Positions 40,517-50,098 are shown, numbered from the stretch's first letter. The stretch is DNA of 64,000 nucleotides from Cellulomonas humilata (GCF_030814415.1 NZ_JAUSVB010000005.1:186001-250000); one strand, 5' to 3'. Notes: generated by a model not told the origin, from the letters alone. Numbers and translations are program-made.

Positions 40517-41932
40517 TCAGCTGGCGGTGCAGGTCACCGCGGTCGAGGAGCTCGGTGCGGTGCCGCTGCCCACGAAGCCGTAGGTGGTCGATGCGCCGGA
40601 GCCGAGCAGCCCGTTCCAGGCGGCGTTGGACACCGTCACGGTCGAGCCGGACTGCGAGTAGGTGCCCGACCAGCCGCTCTGGACCGATCCGCCCGAGGGG
40701 AGGGCGAAGGAGGTCTTCCAGGTGCTGATCATCGCGGTGCCGTTCTTGACGGTGACGGCGGCCTGGTAGCCACCGGGCCAGGTGTTGCTCACCACCAGCG
40801 CCGCGGTGCAGCCCTTGCTGGGCGGCGTGGTCGGCGTCGGGGTGGCGGTGGGTGTGGGGGTGACGGTCGGCGTCGGCGTCGGGGTCGCCGTCGGGGTGGG
40901 CGTCGGGGTCGGCTGGACGCCGCCGTAGATCTTCGCGGTCACGGCCGTCGACTTGATGCCGTTGGTGCCGTTGAAGATCCGGGTTCCCCAGGACGTCAGC
41001 TGCGACGCGTTGAAGCTGGTCACCATGTCGAGGTACTCGACACCGCCACCGTTGCCCGACCAGGACCAGCCGTAGTAGCCGAGGCCGCGCTTCACCGACT
41101 CGGACATGATCGTGTCCTCGTCGGGGTCGCCGTCGGAGTGCATGTTGCCGAACTCGCCGATGACCAGCGGCAGGCCCTTCGACTTGAACGCGTCGAGGTA
41201 GGCGTTGATGGTCGACGCGTTGTTGTAGACGCCGTACATGTGGACGGAGAACAGGACGTTCTTGTCCGGGTCCGACGCGGCGACGGTCGCGGCGTTGTCC
41301 CGCATGATCCCGGCCCAGTCCTGACCCCACGAGGGAGCGTCGATCACGATGTTGTGGTGCAGCCCGGCGTTGCGCAGCTTCTGGATGGCCGCGGAGCTGG
41401 CGGAGGCCCAGGTCGCGTTGGTCGTCGCGTTGTTGCCGAAGGGCTCGTTGCCGATGTTGATCTGGACGTAGTCCTCCTGACCCTGCAGGGCCGAGGCGAT
41501 GCTCACCCAGTAGTTGGCCGCGGTGTCGAGCGTGACGGCACCGCTCTGCTCGCCGTAGCCGGTGGTGTCGTGGTTCTCGAGCATGCAGATGAGCTTGTTG
41601 GCCTTGCAGAGGCTGATGATGTTGGCGACGTCGGCGGCGTCGTTCTTGGTCCAGCGGTCACCGCCGGACAGCACGACGCGCAGGGCGTTGGCGCCCGCCG
41701 CGCGGATCGCGGGGATCGCGGTCGCGGTCTGGGACGTGTACCAGGTGTGGGCGTGGCTGACGCCGCGCGCGACGAAGGGGGTGCCGTCCTTCTCCACCAG
41801 CTGGGTGCCGGAGACGTGCAGACCGGGTGGCGTCGCGGCGTGCGCGGCCGTCGAGATCAGCGTCGTCGCGCCGAGCGCGACGACGGCGGCAGCCAGGGCG
41901 GCGCCGGACAGCAGGGACAGTCGAGACCTCAT
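40517..41932 (-). CDS. Secreted beta-1,4-mannanase: GH5 (subfamily 8-like) plus CBM2
   Basis: A 471-residue exported enzyme. The signal peptide ends near AHA (residues 30-32). The GH5 barrel spans about 34-335. Its start GLHVSGTQLVEKDGTPFVARGVSHAHTWY (in pieces) and overall order match GH5_8 mannanases, with acid/base E163 (INIGNEPFG) and nucleophile E260 (LVIGEFG). A Pro-Thr linker (341-372) leads to a family 2 carbohydrate-binding module (about 374-471) with conserved Trp residues and end cysteines. It degrades mannan while bound to cellulose. The start is ATG 41932; an upstream ATG at 41956 lacks a ribosome binding site. Confidence 0.92.
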   Translation of the reverse strand: MRSRLSLLSGAALAAAVVALGATTLISTAAHAATPPGLHVSGTQLVEKDGTPFVARGVSHAHTWYTSQTATAIPAIRAAGANALRVVLSGGDRWTKNDAADVANIISLCKANKLICMLENHDTTGYGEQSGAVTLDTAANYWVSIASALQGQEDYVQINIGNEPFGNNATTNATWASASSAAIQKLRNAGLHHNIVIDAPSWGQDWAGIMRDNAATVAASDPDKNVLFSVHMYGVYNNASTINAYLDAFKSKGLPLVIGEFGNMHSDGDPDEDTIMSESVKRGLGYYGWSWSGNGGGVEYLDMVTSFNASQLTSWGTRIFNGTNGIKSTAVTAKIYGGVQPTPTPTPTATPTPTPTVTPTPTATPTPTTPPSKGCTAALVVSNTWPGGYQAAVTVKNGTAMISTWKTSFALPSGGSVQSGWSGTYSQSGSTVTVSNAAWNGLLGSGASTTYGFVGSGTAPSSSTAVTCTAS

Positions 41933-42125
41933 GGGACGTCCTCGTTCCTGGGGCATCGAGCCGGTCGCGGGCACGCGGCGGCCTCGAGGGGTTCGTGTGG
42001 TGGAAGCACCCGCCCGCCGTTCCGCCGGCCGGCCGACGGGCGGGTGCGTGGTCACACAACCAGGTCAGGGAGGCGCTCTCCACGGCCCGAAACGCTTCAC
42101 ACCGCACGCGAACCCCTGCCTGACC

Positions 42126-43271
42126 TCACGACTTGTCGGCGAGGTGCGCCGACGCGAACACCAGGCCGTAGGGGATCGCCTGCCGGGCGAAGTTCAACGT
42201 GTGGTCCAGGCCCTGCTCCTCACGGACCACGACGTCCTCACCCCGGGCACGCAGGTCGGCGGCGATCGAGGTGAGGTCGGCGCGGGGCTGGCCGTGGTTG
42301 GCGCCCGCGATGTCCACGAACAGGGCCACGGGGTGGGGCAGCGGGACGGTCTTCGCGTACGTCGTGACGTCGTGCTGGTCCCACTGCGCCTGCGTCGCGA
42401 GCATCGCCTGCCCGCCCGTGCCTGGGTCGCCGGTGGTGTCCAGCGCCAGGATCGCGCCGTAGAGCTCCGGGTGGCGCAGGCCCTGGTCGAGCGCGCAGAA
42501 CCCGCCCGACGAGAAGCCGCCGATCGCGCGGTGCCGCCAGTCGTCCGCGGTCCGGTACCGGGCGTCGACCCAGGGGATCACCGTCTCGGAGATGTAGGTC
42601 TCGACCTGGGAGCCGCCCGTCGTCGAGTCCAGGCACTCGGTGTCCTCCGCGCTGGGTCCGGTGCCGTTGACGTCCATCCCGACGACGATCATGGGCTCCA
42701 CCAGGTGGTTCTCGAGGAGCACGTCCATCGCGTGGGGGACGTTCCCGGCCGCGAACCAGTCGCCACCCGCGCCCGGGCTGCCGTGCACCAGGTAGACGAC
42801 CGGGTACCGGGTGGAGCCGGCCTCGTACCCCGGCGGTGTGTAGATCCACGTCAGGCTGCTGCCCGGCATCCGGTCCGCGGCGGGAGCGGGCACGTGGACG
42901 GCCTCGACGCGGCCCGAGCCCGCGCCGCCCGACCGGGCCTCGGCGGAACCGTGCTCCAGCGGCGGAGGCGGGGACCCGATGCCCCAGCTGGCCAGGGACA
43001 CCCGTGCGGCGGCGACGTTCGGGACGTAGCCGACGATGACGTTCGCCGCGATCCCGAGCGTGAACGCGACCCCCAGCGCGGTGACCACCCACAGCGGCCA
43101 CGACCAGCGGTCCGCCCGGTGCCTCCGGACCGCCCAGAGCACCACCAGCCCGGCGAGCGCGAGCGCGACGGCGACGGTCCACCACGAGCTGATCCAGTCG
43201 CCCCCACCGGCCAGCTGGTCCAGGACCCTGGGTGGGATCGTGCTGCCCGGTGGGTCCTCGGCGCCGACCAT
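42126..43271 (-). CDS. Membrane-anchored esterase D/mycolyltransferase-like alpha/beta hydrolase
   Basis: A 381-residue protein. About three N-terminal hydrophobic helices (residues ~20-110) anchor it, followed by an extracytoplasmic alpha/beta-hydrolase domain: YPVVYLVHGSPGAGGDWF (oxyanion region), GGFSSGGFCALDQGLRHPELYG with the nucleophile Ser in GFSSG, and a C-terminal GLDHTLNFARQ with the catalytic His. It is of the putative-esterase (Esterase D/antigen-85-like) family, which acts on acyl esters of sugars or lipids. The start is ATG 43271. It is divergent from the MprF-like gene, 85 bases away, suggesting joint envelope functions. Confidence 0.85.
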   Translation of the reverse strand: MVGAEDPPGSTIPPRVLDQLAGGGDWISSWWTVAVALALAGLVVLWAVRRHRADRWSWPLWVVTALGVAFTLGIAANVIVGYVPNVAAARVSLASWGIGSPPPPLEHGSAEARSGGAGSGRVEAVHVPAPAADRMPGSSLTWIYTPPGYEAGSTRYPVVYLVHGSPGAGGDWFAAGNVPHAMDVLLENHLVEPMIVVGMDVNGTGPSAEDTECLDSTTGGSQVETYISETVIPWVDARYRTADDWRHRAIGGFSSGGFCALDQGLRHPELYGAILALDTTGDPGTGGQAMLATQAQWDQHDVTTYAKTVPLPHPVALFVDIAGANHGQPRADLTSIAADLRARGEDVVVREEQGLDHTLNFARQAIPYGLVFASAHLADKS

Positions 43272-43356
43272 GGACACCCCCGTTGCGCCCGACAGCTGTG
43301 GGGAACAGCGTCCCATCGACGCGGCCCTCCGGCACGAGAGCGGGCAGACTGGACCG

Positions 43357-45048
43357 ATGACGGGGAGCAGCGTGCGCCTACCGCGCACCACGGGGGCGTC
43401 GGCGATCGAGGAGCAGCGCAGGCGGGGGCGGGTCCGCGAGATCGCCTCCCGGGCGACGCTGATCCTGGCGGTGCTCAGCCTGCTGTCGGCGACGATCCAC
43501 CCGCTCTGGCAGCGGATGGGTCTGGTGCGCGACGTCGTCCCCGAGCTGGTGGTGCACACCGCGCGTCCCTCCCTCGCGCTGGTCTCGGTGGTCCTCCTGC
43601 TGACCGCGCGAGGTCTGCGGCGCGGGAACCGGCTCGCGTGGCTGGGCACCCTGGTCGTGCTGGCCTTCTCGGTCGTGATCCACCTGGCCAAGGGTCCCGA
43701 CGTCCTCCCCGCCCTGGTGATCGCCGTCGGCATCGTGTGGCTCGCCGCGCAGGGCAACGCGTTCCCGGTCCTGCCGACGCGCCGCGCCGTCCGGTGGGCG
43801 ATCATCTGGACCGTCGCCGCCGTGGTGTTCGTCGTCGTGCTCGTCGTCGGGCTGGCCGTCTGGGCGGTCGCCACGGACGCGACCGACGCGGAGATCGAGC
43901 GGCTCGGCCGCATCCTGGTCCCCGTCACGTACGCGCTGACCCTGGTGTTCGTCGCCGCCCTGCTCTGGTCGCTGCTCTCGCCGCGCCGACCCCGCCGGCT
44001 CAGCCCCGAGGACCATCGGGACGAGCGGGAGCGCGCCCGGCTCGTGGTGCAGAAGCACGGCAGCGGCACGCTCGACTACTTCGCGCTGCGGGACGACAAG
44101 GACTGGTTCTTCACCGGCTCGACGGTGGTCGCGCACTCGGCGCGCGGGGGCGTGTGCCTGGTGTCCCCGGACCCCATCGGCCCGCCCGATGAACGCGGGC
44201 TCGCCTGGGCGGAGTTCCTCGACTTCGCCGACGACTTCGGCTGGTCGGTCGCCGTCATCGGAGCAGCCGCGGACTGGCTGCCCGTCTACGAGTCGAGCGG
44301 TCTGCGGACGGTCTACCTGGGCGACGAGGCCATCGTCGACTGCCCGACGTTCAGCCTCGAGGGCCGGTCGCACAAGTCCTTGCGGCAGGCGGTCAACCGC
44401 ATCCAGCGCGCCGGCTACACGACGACCTTCCACGACCCGTCGGCCATCGAGCCCGAGCTGCGCGCGCAGATCGAGGCGATGAGCGAGGAGTCCCGGCACG
44501 GCGAGGCGGAACGCGGCTTCTCGATGACGCTGTCGCGGCTGTTCCAGCCCGAGGACACCGGTCTCCTGCTCTCGGTCACGCGCGATCCCGAGGGACGCGT
44601 CGACGCCTTCTGCCAGTGGGTCCCCGCGACCGCGATCGGCGGCTGGTCGCTCGACGTCATGCGGCGACGCACCGACACCGAAGGGCTGCCCAACGGCCTC
44701 ATCGACGCCAACATCGTCGCGACGATCGCTCGCCTCGCCGACACCGGGCAGCGCGGGCTCGGGCTGAACTTCGCGATGATGCGGGAGGTCCTCGAGGGCG
44801 ATCCCGCCGACGCCTCACGGATCGAGTCGCTCACCCGACCGATACTGCAGCGGCTCTCTCAGGGCACCCAGATGGGCACGCTCAGCACGTTCAACGAGAA
44901 GTTCGACCCCGGCTGGGTGTCGCGCTACGTGGTGCTCGACTCGGTCGAGCTCGTCGCGACGCAGGCGCTCGTGCTCGCCGGTGCCGAGGGGGTCACGGAG
45001 ATCCCGGTGATCGGGCGGTTCCTCGGGAACATCGGCGCGGCCTCGTGA
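43357..45048 (+). CDS. MprF-like phosphatidylglycerol aminoacyltransferase (DUF2156)
   Basis: A 563-residue membrane enzyme. Five or six N-terminal membrane helices (residues ~30-210) are shorter than the flippase of full MprF. They are followed by the DUF2156 GNAT-like catalytic domain: LDYFALRDDKDWFFTGSTVVAHSARGGVCLVSPDPIGP, FDPGWVSRYVV, GRSHKSLRQAVNRIQRAGY and GLGLNFAMMREVL. Relatives transfer an amino acid from aminoacyl-tRNA to phosphatidylglycerol and lower the negative surface charge. Start ATG 43357. Its stop overlaps the DMT gene start (GTGA). Confidence 0.88.
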   Translation: MTGSSVRLPRTTGASAIEEQRRRGRVREIASRATLILAVLSLLSATIHPLWQRMGLVRDVVPELVVHTARPSLALVSVVLLLTARGLRRGNRLAWLGTLVVLAFSVVIHLAKGPDVLPALVIAVGIVWLAAQGNAFPVLPTRRAVRWAIIWTVAAVVFVVVLVVGLAVWAVATDATDAEIERLGRILVPVTYALTLVFVAALLWSLLSPRRPRRLSPEDHRDERERARLVVQKHGSGTLDYFALRDDKDWFFTGSTVVAHSARGGVCLVSPDPIGPPDERGLAWAEFLDFADDFGWSVAVIGAAADWLPVYESSGLRTVYLGDEAIVDCPTFSLEGRSHKSLRQAVNRIQRAGYTTTFHDPSAIEPELRAQIEAMSEESRHGEAERGFSMTLSRLFQPEDTGLLLSVTRDPEGRVDAFCQWVPATAIGGWSLDVMRRRTDTEGLPNGLIDANIVATIARLADTGQRGLGLNFAMMREVLEGDPADASRIESLTRPILQRLSQGTQMGTLSTFNEKFDPGWVSRYVVLDSVELVATQALVLAGAEGVTEIPVIGRFLGNIGAAS

Positions 45049-45878
45049 CCGTCTCGCTGCTCTGCGCGATCGGGTCCGCGCTGGCCTACGGCGCCAGCAC
45101 CCTCATGCAGGCGGTCGCGACACGACGCACGCAGGGGCTCGCCGCCGTGATGACGCCGCTGGTCATCGGCGCGTTCGTGGTCGACGGGCTCGGGTTCGTG
45201 CTCTCGCTGCTGGCGCTGAACAACCTGCCGCTGTTCGTCGTGCAGTCGATCATGGCGTCGATGCTCGTGGTCGTCGTCATCGGGGCCCGGTTCATCCTGC
45301 ACGCACGCATGCGGCGCCTGGACGTCGCGGCCGTCGTCGTCGTCATCGCCGCGCTCGTGCTCATCGGCCTCGGCTCCGGCGAACAGCCGGCCGTCGCGCC
45401 CCCGGAGTCGTTCGAGCGGGCGATGCTCGTCGCGACCGGCGTGCTCGCCGTCGTGGCCCTCGCGTCCTACCGGTCCGGACCCGGCTGGCTGCTGGCGGCG
45501 ATCGCCGGTCTCGGCTTCTCCGGAGCAGCGATCGCGGCGCGCGCGTCGCACCACCACGACGGGATCTGGGCGACGATCTGGCAGCCCATGACGGTCTGCA
45601 TCGTGGTCGGCGGGATCATCGGCGCGCTCTGGTACCTGCGCGCGCTGGAGCGGCTGGCCGTCGGACCCAGCGCCGCGATCCTGTCCGTGATCGAGGTCGT
45701 GGTGCCCGGTGCCGTCGGCGTGCTGGTGCTCGGAGACACGATCGCGAACGGCATGCTGCCCGGCGTCCTCGTCGGGCTCGTCCTGGCGGTCACCGGGTGC
45801 GTCGTGCTCGCGATGAGCCCCGCCAACCAGGCGGCAGAGGGAGAGCCGGCTCCGCGGGCGGAGCCGGCTCCCGCGTAG
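45045..45878 (+). CDS. EamA/DMT-type membrane protein
   Basis: A 277-residue membrane protein with about nine or ten helices. The DMT-like duplicated layout includes LLCAIGSALAYGASTLMQAVATRRTQG at the start, NNLPLFVVQSIMASMLVVVVIG, and ALERLAVGPSAAILSVIEVVVPGAVGVLVLGD in the second half. Transport function is unknown. Start GTG 45045 overlaps the MprF-like stop, so the two are translated together; it may act as a lipid or drug exporter partner. The last codons (EPAPRAEPAPA) form a terminator stem in the DNA. Confidence 0.8.
   Translation: MTVSLLCAIGSALAYGASTLMQAVATRRTQGLAAVMTPLVIGAFVVDGLGFVLSLLALNNLPLFVVQSIMASMLVVVVIGARFILHARMRRLDVAAVVVVIAALVLIGLGSGEQPAVAPPESFERAMLVATGVLAVVALASYRSGPGWLLAAIAGLGFSGAAIAARASHHHDGIWATIWQPMTVCIVVGGIIGALWYLRALERLAVGPSAAILSVIEVVVPGAVGVLVLGDTIANGMLPGVLVGLVLAVTGCVVLAMSPANQAAEGEPAPRAEPAPA
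45843..45870. terminator. Terminator stem inside the end of the DMT gene
   Basis: Perfect 12-bp inverted repeat (45843-45854 and 45859-45870) with a 4-base loop, wholly within the final codons of the DMT gene and 18 bases before the stop codon of the convergent acs gene. Confidence 0.65.
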
Positions 45879-45888
45879 ACCCTGAGTC

Positions 45889-47889
45889 TCAGTCCTCCTG
45901 CTTGGCGCCGGGCGCGGACAGCCCCCGGGCGATCAGGTCCATGACGGAGGAGTCCGCGAGCGTCGTCGCGTCGCCCACCTGGCGGTTCTCGGCGACGTCC
46001 CGGAGCAGGCGGCGCATGATCTTGCCGGACCGCGTCTTGGGCAGCTCCGCGACGACGAGGATCTGCCGCGGCTTGGCGATCGGGCCGATCTCCTTGGCGA
46101 CGTGGTTGCGCAGCTCGGTCTGGACGGCGTCGGCCTCCTGGTCGCCACCCCCCGCGTCACCGCGCAGGATGACGAACGCGACGACGGCCTGGCCCGTGGT
46201 CTCGTCGGCGGCACCCACGACCGCCGCCTCGGCGACCCACGGGTGCGAGACGAGCGCCGACTCGATCTCCGTGGTGGACAGCCGGTGGCCGGACACGTTC
46301 ATCACGTCGTCCACGCGGCCGAGCAGCCAGATGTCGCCGTCGGCGTCCTTCTTGGCGCCGTCGCCCGCGAAGTACAGACCCTGGAACCGGGACCAGTAGG
46401 TGTCGACGTAGCGGTCCGGGTCGCCCCAGATGCCGCGCAGCATCGACGGCCACGGCTCCGTGAGGACCAGGTAGCCACCGCCGCCGTCGGGCACCGGGTG
46501 GGCCTCGTCGTCGACGACGTCGGCCGCGATGCCCGGCAGCGGCACCTGCGCGGAGCCCGGCTTGGTCTCCGTGACACCCGGCAGCGGGCTGATCATGATG
46601 GCGCCGGTCTCGGTCTGCCACCACGTGTCGACGATGGGTGCGCTGTCCCCGCCGATGACCCGGCGGTACCACATCCACGCCTCCGGGTTGATGGGCTCAC
46701 CCACCGACCCGAGCACCCGCAGGCTCGACAGGTCGAACTGGTTCGGGATCTCCTCGCCCCACTTCATGCAGGTCCGGATGGCCGTCGGGGCGGTGTAGAG
46801 GATCGAGACCTTGTACTTCTGGATGATCTCCCACCAGCGCCCGCGGTGCGGGGTGTCGGGCGTGCCCTCGTAGATGACCTGCGTGGCGCCGTTGATCAGC
46901 GGCCCGTAGACGACGTAGGTGTGCCCGGTGATCCAGCCGACGTCCGCCGTGCACCAGTAGACGTCCGTCTCGGGCTTGAGGTCGAACACGTTGCGGTGCG
47001 TGTACGCCGCCTGGGTCAGGTAGCCGCCGGTGGTGTGGAAGATGCCCTTCGGCTTCCCGGTGGTGCCCGACGTGTAGAGGATGAACAGCGGGTGCTCGGC
47101 CTCGACCGCGACCGGGGTGTGCTGGTCGCTGGCCGCGTCGACGACGTCGGACCACCAGACGTCGACCTCGTCGTTCCAGGCGACGTCCTGGCCGGTCCGC
47201 TTCACGACGAGCACGTGCTGCACCGACGGGGTGCCCTTGGTCAGCGCCTCGTCGACGGCCGGCTTCAGCGCGCTGGCCGCCCCGCGGCGGTACCCGCCGT
47301 CCGCGGTGACGACGAGCTTGGCCTCCGCGTCGTTGATCCGGGTGCTCAGTGCCTCCGCGGAGAACCCGCCGAACACGACGGAGTGCGGGGCGCCGATGCG
47401 CGCGCACGCCAGCATGGTGATGACGGCCTCGGGGATGAGCGGCAGGTAGATGGCGACGCGGTCGCCCGTGCCGACGCCCAGCGCGGTGAACGCGTTCGCG
47501 GCCTTGGACACCTCGCGCTTCAGGTCGGCGTAGGTGACCGTGCGGGTGTCGCCGCCCTCGCCCTCGAAGTGCAGGGCGACCCGGTGGCCGTTCCCGGCCT
47601 CCACGTGCCGGTCCACCGCGTTGTACGCGGCGTTGAGCGTGCCGTCGGCGAACCAGCGCGCGAACGGCGCCTTCGACCAGTCGAGGACCTCCTCGAACGG
47701 CTGCTCCCAGCTCAGCAGCTCCCGGGCCTGCTCCGCCCAGAAGCTGGGCCGGTCGGCGTTGGCCCACGCGTACAGCCCCCGCTGCGCGTTGGCCTGGTCG
47801 ACGAACTCGGGGCTCGGCGGGAACCGGCGGTCCTCGGTGAGCAGGTTCTCGAGGCCGGGCTCGTGGGTCTCGGGCGTGGTGTCGGTCAC
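45889..47889 (-). CDS. acs: Acetyl-CoA synthetase
   Basis: A 666-residue AMP-forming acetate:CoA ligase. In order: FADGTLNAAYNAVDRHV, PLIPEAVITMLACARIGAPHSVVFGGFSAEAL, the P-loop-like ILYTSGTTGKPKGI, VYWCTADVGWITGHTY, DTWWQTETGAIMISPLPG, the hinge DGDIWLLGRVDDVMNVSGHRLST and the acetylatable Lys in PKTRSGKIMRRLLRD. All sites look intact. The start is GTG 47889 with a near-perfect AGGAGGTGG ribosome binding site. The C-terminal Lys is the usual target of Pat/SIRT control. It allows growth on acetate. Confidence 0.96.
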   Translation of the reverse strand: MTDTTPETHEPGLENLLTEDRRFPPSPEFVDQANAQRGLYAWANADRPSFWAEQARELLSWEQPFEEVLDWSKAPFARWFADGTLNAAYNAVDRHVEAGNGHRVALHFEGEGGDTRTVTYADLKREVSKAANAFTALGVGTGDRVAIYLPLIPEAVITMLACARIGAPHSVVFGGFSAEALSTRINDAEAKLVVTADGGYRRGAASALKPAVDEALTKGTPSVQHVLVVKRTGQDVAWNDEVDVWWSDVVDAASDQHTPVAVEAEHPLFILYTSGTTGKPKGIFHTTGGYLTQAAYTHRNVFDLKPETDVYWCTADVGWITGHTYVVYGPLINGATQVIYEGTPDTPHRGRWWEIIQKYKVSILYTAPTAIRTCMKWGEEIPNQFDLSSLRVLGSVGEPINPEAWMWYRRVIGGDSAPIVDTWWQTETGAIMISPLPGVTETKPGSAQVPLPGIAADVVDDEAHPVPDGGGGYLVLTEPWPSMLRGIWGDPDRYVDTYWSRFQGLYFAGDGAKKDADGDIWLLGRVDDVMNVSGHRLSTTEIESALVSHPWVAEAAVVGAADETTGQAVVAFVILRGDAGGGDQEADAVQTELRNHVAKEIGPIAKPRQILVVAELPKTRSGKIMRRLLRDVAENRQVGDATTLADSSVMDLIARGLSAPGAKQED

Positions 47890-47984
47890 GAAGGACCACC
47901 TCCTGTGCAGCGACGTCGATGCAGGTGGACCAGGGGTCCGGAACCGCACTCTAGCCGGAGACCCGGCGTGCCCATGCTGGCGGC

Positions 47985-49097
47985 TCAGACGCGGTGGCGC
48001 TCGCGGAACTCCCCGAGCCGGGCCCCGCGACGACGGGCCGACCCGGCGACGATGCCCGCCAGCAGGAGCAGGAATCCGACCGCGAGGACCATCCCTGACG
48101 TCCCGGCGACGGTCACCTGCGTGACCGTGAGCCGCCAGCCCGACGACGTGAGGATGTTGAGCGTCTGCTCGCGGGCGATCGACGGCAGGTACAGGTAGAC
48201 GATGCCCGCGAGCGTCAGCACCGCGCCGCCCGTGATGGGGACCGCCGGCGTCCAGAGCGCCAGCAGCAGCACGCACCCGAGGATCAGCAGACCGAGCGAG
48301 ACCAGCACGATGCCGAGCACCTCGGTGGACGCGTCCCAGCCCTTGACCTGCGCCTGCAGGATCCGGGACTCGCCCAGCAGCAGCACCGCGACGCCGATCG
48401 GGGCCAGGATCAGGCCGACGATGACGCCCAGGATGTGCGACCCGACCGACGTGCTCCGCGGGGCATTCGGGTCCGGGAAGAGCCGGTCGTCCTGCTCGGC
48501 CCCGGGGGGCGTCGGCTCGGTGGGTGCGGGGACGGCTGCGACGGGTGCGGCGGCCACGGGTGCGGCGGCGACGGGCTCAGCGGCGGGCTCGGGTGCCGTC
48601 GGCGTCGTCGGGGACCGGACCGGGTCCGGCGGGGTCTCGACGGGTGCCGCAGCGGCCGTGGTCGGCTCGTCCGGGGGCGTGGGGGCCGGTCGGACGATCG
48701 CGTGCCTGCCGGTGTCCGCGACGGGCTCGCTCGTGCTCGTCGTCCGGGCGGCACTCGCCGCGGTGCCGGCAGCAGCCGCGGTTCCGGCGGTCGTGGCCGC
48801 GGGCAGCTCGGCGTCGATCGTGCCTGCGACCGGCTCGGGCTCGGAGGCCGTCGACTGCTCAGCCGTCGCCGTGGCCGGCGGCGGGACGGGAGAGGTCTCC
48901 GGCTCGCTCGGCGCCGGCGGGTCGAGGGTCTCGACGGTCGGCGCGACCTCGTGGGTCTGGGGCTCGTCGACGGCGGGTGTCGTCTCCTCGATGGACGTGG
49001 TCGGCTCGGTCGTCGCGGCAGTGTCCGCGTCGGTGTCGGGCGTCTCGTCCGGGCGGTCTGTTGCGCCGCCGGGACGGTGCGGGTCGGAGGTGCTCAT
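47985..49097 (-). CDS. Membrane protein with long Ala/Pro/Thr-rich disordered N-terminus
   Basis: A 370-residue protein. Residues 1-225 are low-complexity Thr, Pro, Ala, Glu and Val, with short repeats such as AAAPVAAAPVAAVPA, and are surely disordered. Residues 226-365 hold four hydrophobic helices (HILGVIVGLILAPIGVAVLLLG, VLGIVLVSLGLLILGCVLLLAL, ITGGAVLTLAGIVYLYL, GMVLAVGFLLLLAGIVAG). The tail is basic. No enzyme motif is visible. The start is ATG 49097 with GAGGAG upstream. It lies between acs and the formate/nitrite transporter on the same strand. Unknown function. Confidence 0.8.
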   Translation of the reverse strand: MSTSDPHRPGGATDRPDETPDTDADTAATTEPTTSIEETTPAVDEPQTHEVAPTVETLDPPAPSEPETSPVPPPATATAEQSTASEPEPVAGTIDAELPAATTAGTAAAAGTAASAARTTSTSEPVADTGRHAIVRPAPTPPDEPTTAAAAPVETPPDPVRSPTTPTAPEPAAEPVAAAPVAAAPVAAVPAPTEPTPPGAEQDDRLFPDPNAPRSTSVGSHILGVIVGLILAPIGVAVLLLGESRILQAQVKGWDASTEVLGIVLVSLGLLILGCVLLLALWTPAVPITGGAVLTLAGIVYLYLPSIAREQTLNILTSSGWRLTVTQVTVAGTSGMVLAVGFLLLLAGIVAGSARRRGARLGEFRERHRV

Positions 49098-49164
49098 GCG
49101 TGCTCCTCGAAGGGGGCCTGGTCGGGCGCGGTCGGGCGGCGCCGACTGACGCCGCTGTTCCGAG

Positions 49165-50010
49165 TCACCGTATTGCCAGCAGCTCCCGGTCGCCGTGCAG
49201 CGCGCCCGAGCCGGACTCGTCCACATCTGTCTTCCGCGACGCCGGCCTGCTGCCGTACGCGTAGGCCGCGCCGACGAGGAGGGCACCACCGACGAGGTTG
49301 CCGAGGCCGACGAGGGTGAGGTTCCTGGCCATCTCGATCAGGTCGGCGCCGGGCAGGCCACCGTAGAGGCCGAGCGAGAACGTGGTCATGTTGGCGACGA
49401 CGTGCTCGAAGCCGGACGTGATGAACACCATCACGCACCCGAACACCACGACCAGCCGCGCACCCTCGCTGCGCAGTCGTGCCGCGCCCCAGACGGCCAG
49501 GCAGACGAGCAGGTTGCACAGGATCCCGCGCGTGAACAGCTGGATCGACGTCGCGTCGGCCTTGTGCTCGATCATCCCCGCCAGCGTGGTCCCGCCGGGG
49601 GTGCCGGGCGCGACGACCCCGGAGACGTGCACGAGGAACGCGAACAGCATCGCGCCGAGCAGGTTGCCGCCGAGGCAGGCGAGCAGCGTCAGCCCGGCTC
49701 GCCCCCAGCCGATGGCGCCGCGCAGCGCACCCTGCGTGAGGATCATCATCGCGGAGGTGGCCAGCTCGGCCCCCGCGACCAGGACCACGGTCAGCGCGAC
49801 CCCGAACACCAGCCCTTGGACCAGGGGCGCGAACGGCGACCCGGCCACGACCAGCGGACCGCCCGCGGTGGCCATGATGAGCACGCCGATGCCGATGTAC
49901 GCGCCGGCGAGCATGGTGCGCACCAGGAACAGGCCGGGCGTGCGCAGGAGGTCGACCTTGTGGCGCGCGCCTGTCGCCTGGGCGTCGACCGTGTCGGGGA
50001 TGCTCAGCAC
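49165..50010 (-). CDS. Formate/nitrite transporter family (FocA/NirC-like) channel
   Basis: A 281-residue protein with six membrane helices. Family traits are FLVRTMLAGAYIGIGVLIM, GAELATSAMMILTQGAL, the GNLLGAMLFAFLV half-helix, the second LFTRGILCNLLVCLAVWGA and VFITSGFEHVVANMTTFSLGL with the FEHxxANM signature of FocA/NirC. These are pentameric channels for formate, nitrite or hydrosulfide; the ion is not predictable. The start is GTG 50010 (weak ribosome binding site). It is divergent from the Old Yellow Enzyme gene. Confidence 0.9.
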   Translation of the reverse strand: MLSIPDTVDAQATGARHKVDLLRTPGLFLVRTMLAGAYIGIGVLIMATAGGPLVVAGSPFAPLVQGLVFGVALTVVLVAGAELATSAMMILTQGALRGAIGWGRAGLTLLACLGGNLLGAMLFAFLVHVSGVVAPGTPGGTTLAGMIEHKADATSIQLFTRGILCNLLVCLAVWGAARLRSEGARLVVVFGCVMVFITSGFEHVVANMTTFSLGLYGGLPGADLIEMARNLTLVGLGNLVGGALLVGAAYAYGSRPASRKTDVDESGSGALHGDRELLAIR

Positions 50011-50098
50011 CTGTCCATGGTCGCGTCCGCCCGCGGCCCGCGTGGAGGGCCGAAAGGCCCAGGGAATCCACGGCACCCCACCGCGGTTGCGACCGCAC

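Noticed and set aside
40816..40920. Tandem repeat or mobile-element trace
   Set aside because: It is the Pro-Thr linker of the mannanase; the repetition is a codon-level consequence of the linker.
42089..42098. LacI-type operator GAAACGCTTC upstream of the mannanase gene
   Set aside because: Only a 10-base imperfect palindrome about 160 bases upstream, and it does not match the CebR/CelR-type box; chance is likely.
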